Positions 62,100 to 64,000 of a DNA stretch of 64,000 bases are shown here, piece by piece; within the stretch, counting starts at the first letter, position 1, and every line of letters begins with the position of its first letter. The stretch comes from Phoronis australis (Eukaryota; Phoronida; Phoronidae): positions 758,655 through 822,654 of the forward strand of contig NMRA01000149.1 of assembly GCA_002633005.1 (NCBI GenBank), read 5' to 3'. The translations under genes were made by a program, and so were the position numbers. A model generated the notes under the pieces. That model saw only the letters and a program-made list of their open reading frames with translations, was not told the origin of the DNA and searched no databases.

Positions 62100-64000
62100 T
62101 GTTCGAATTGATAGCCTGTAAAACTTAACTATCCTCCTGCGAAGTCGTCCTAAGTCGGGATTGCGAGTTGCCATGTTGGCGTTTATATGAGCGTTCTGTT
62201 TAAAACTGAATATTATTCTCACCCTAACCAATATTTATATAAAACTGAAACAAAGTCTGTCTCATTAGATGCAATTTGTAATGCCTTTGGAGTGTTCGTG
62301 AGTGCAAATGATTTGAGAAGCCAGCAATGAATAAATCACTGCGTTACCGGCTTTAGGTGCTGACGGGACACCTAAGCCGTGTGAAATCATGCTAATTTAG
62401 TGTTAGCTGGCAGAAACTGTTGTGAAACAACTCGATTTCCATCCCACGGCCAGGTGTTAGGGGAATCTTTATTTACATTTACGTTACTCAAATAATGATT
62501 GCCAATGTAAAACTTCTGCCCTGACGGCGCTGTGGCCAAAGCGGAACCTGAATTCGCGGTCCCCGATGAGTAAGTAGATTTGCAGTTTCGTGGCTAATTC
62601 TCCAGTATAGTCAGGTGCACATTACTTTGGCTCACTAGTATAGTATTTTCTTGACTGAACTTTGGCTGGTTTATGTTCGTGATGTCTGGTCAGTTTCCGA
62701 GCCACTTGCGGGGATAACGAGTCAATCCGGCCGGCCACGACGGGCCTGATCGGGCTCCGAGCCACTGGCCAGGCTAACAAGCGTTTTGTGTTTAGAACTC
62801 AAAAAATCACAAGTCTAAACAACACAGATCTAGGTTCTCCTGTTACTTTGTAGGCTATGGTGTGTCCAAATACCAATAAATCCGTAAGAGCGAAATAAAA
62901 CAACACGTTTTTATAAGATCTCGGTGAATTTTTAAGGGTTTTACATCAAAGTTTGATGATTTATTGGTGTTAAGCGATGACTTCAAGCGATAAGCTGACA
63001 CCAGTAACCCGTGTTGTGAACTGCTGAACGGACTGCGTGTGAAACCGATGACGTCATTGGATAATTTCAACACCGTCTGCCGTCGGGTGTCAGGTAACGC
63101 AACCGTACGTGTCGTTATGGAGTAGAACTACTCGATCCAAATTGACACAAATTAGGTTGTTTTTTGGGTGACATGCTCCTTTAAGGTTAAACTTTGGGAA
63201 TCGGTTGCCGAAATTAGTCTGTGCCTTAACCAGTGCCGTTTTAGTATAATTGTGAAAACTGCGATGGGTCGACTGACAGTCATGCAACAAGCAATTTTCA
63301 CTAATATGATTGTGAGAAAGCAATTCTTTGACAGTTTGGATATGAAAGGAAGGTTTGATACGGGTCTATAATTTTGGTCAACCTATCTCCAATCAAACTA
63401 TCAATCGTTAAATAGTCAAAAATGACTATGACGTCGCTGGTAGTTCGATACACATTTTTGCGAAGTCGATTCTTTTTAGAAGGAATGCGATTATCATCGG
63501 TTCGATTCTTGTTTCTGAAACTTAACCCCTTTTTTCCAAATATAAGTAGTTATTTTAATAATGAACTTCAGCATAATAAAAAACAATCCTGATCTGTTCA
63601 TATGTTGAATTCATTAATACTTTTCAGACAGTACAAATAAGTCGATGAAAGTTTCATAGCTTACGAAACCCCATGTTTATCTAACTGAAACGAAAGTAAA
63701 AAGTGAAAAAATAACTAAGCATTTATAATAAATTTTTTGATTACCATGTTTATTATTACAAATACATGACTTCTACTGAAAGCTACCGCAACTGAAAGCT
63801 TTTTTGTTTACGAAGTAATGAATGGCATGGGCGACTTGTTTAAGCCAAGTGTCGAGGCCTAGGGTCATTTTATCCATGCTGGATTAGGCATGATAATCGC
63901 AGAGATGAGTTAGTGACCCCAAATTTCAGATTTCAATCCCATTAAGCATCCGTGGAAGTTGGACATGGCGCGTCTTTGATAGCCTATCGATCGCTTCAGC
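62100..64000. other. No gene recognised
   Basis: GCCACTTGCGGGGATAACGA and GCCACTGGCCAGGCTAACAA at 62702-62785 form a short imperfect duplication. Otherwise I see nothing I can name. Confidence 0.4.

Overview
The window is nuclear DNA from an animal. It shows short exons bounded by GT/AG sites, long AT-rich introns, and many decayed transposons and tandem arrays. I see no bacterial operons, no CRISPR array and no rRNA. The repeat content (tRNA-headed SINE-like repeats, CAG-type terminal-inverted-repeat elements, HINE/pearl-like elements with a tandem core, a LINE) suggests a marine invertebrate such as a mollusc, hemichordate or amphioxus. I cannot decide which. One undetermined base (N) lies near 54127.

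Left edge (1-3005): the 5' part of TRAIP, the RING-type E3 ubiquitin ligase, lies on the minus strand. The RING exon (2790-3005) and the first coiled-coil exon (869-1024) are present; the rest of the gene runs off the left end. From 3006 to 7455 there are only repeats.

Centre (7456-47966): an apparently complete gene for mitochondrial RNA polymerase (POLRMT) lies on the plus strand. I read it as 30 coding exons whose phases all join without conflict, giving about 1391 residues from the ATG at 7476 to the TGA at 47964-47966. The order is mitochondrial leader, N-terminal extension, PPR region, N-terminal domain, then the T7-like palm and fingers with both catalytic aspartates (exons 22 and 27) and the O-helix Lys/Tyr (exon 24), ending in the conserved aromatic C-terminus. 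TRAIP and POLRMT are divergently transcribed.

POLRMT introns hold most of the unusual structure. Three exons (10, 15 and 26) are each accompanied by decayed partial copies of themselves together with their splice site. A repeat family built from roughly 150-bp monomers centred on CTAGTGGC, grouped in threes into a roughly 450-bp unit, forms 1.5-1.7 kb elements with hairpin ends. One copy is split by a TIR element that itself carries another copy. Further features are a 46-bp x 13 array, 44-bp, 51-bp and 22-bp arrays, two foldback elements and a broken LINE.

Right part (47967-64000): no intact host gene was recognised. It holds pseudogene fragments of mobile-element-associated families: an uncharacterised repeat-borne protein with one stop and one frameshift (51440-52623), a TTF/hAT-type zinc finger exon (54468-54797), a G2E3/HECT-like fragment (about 56158-56470) and a degenerate THAP-like domain (about 61828-62095). 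MITEs, tandem repeats and a TTCATGAA-rich tract lie between them.
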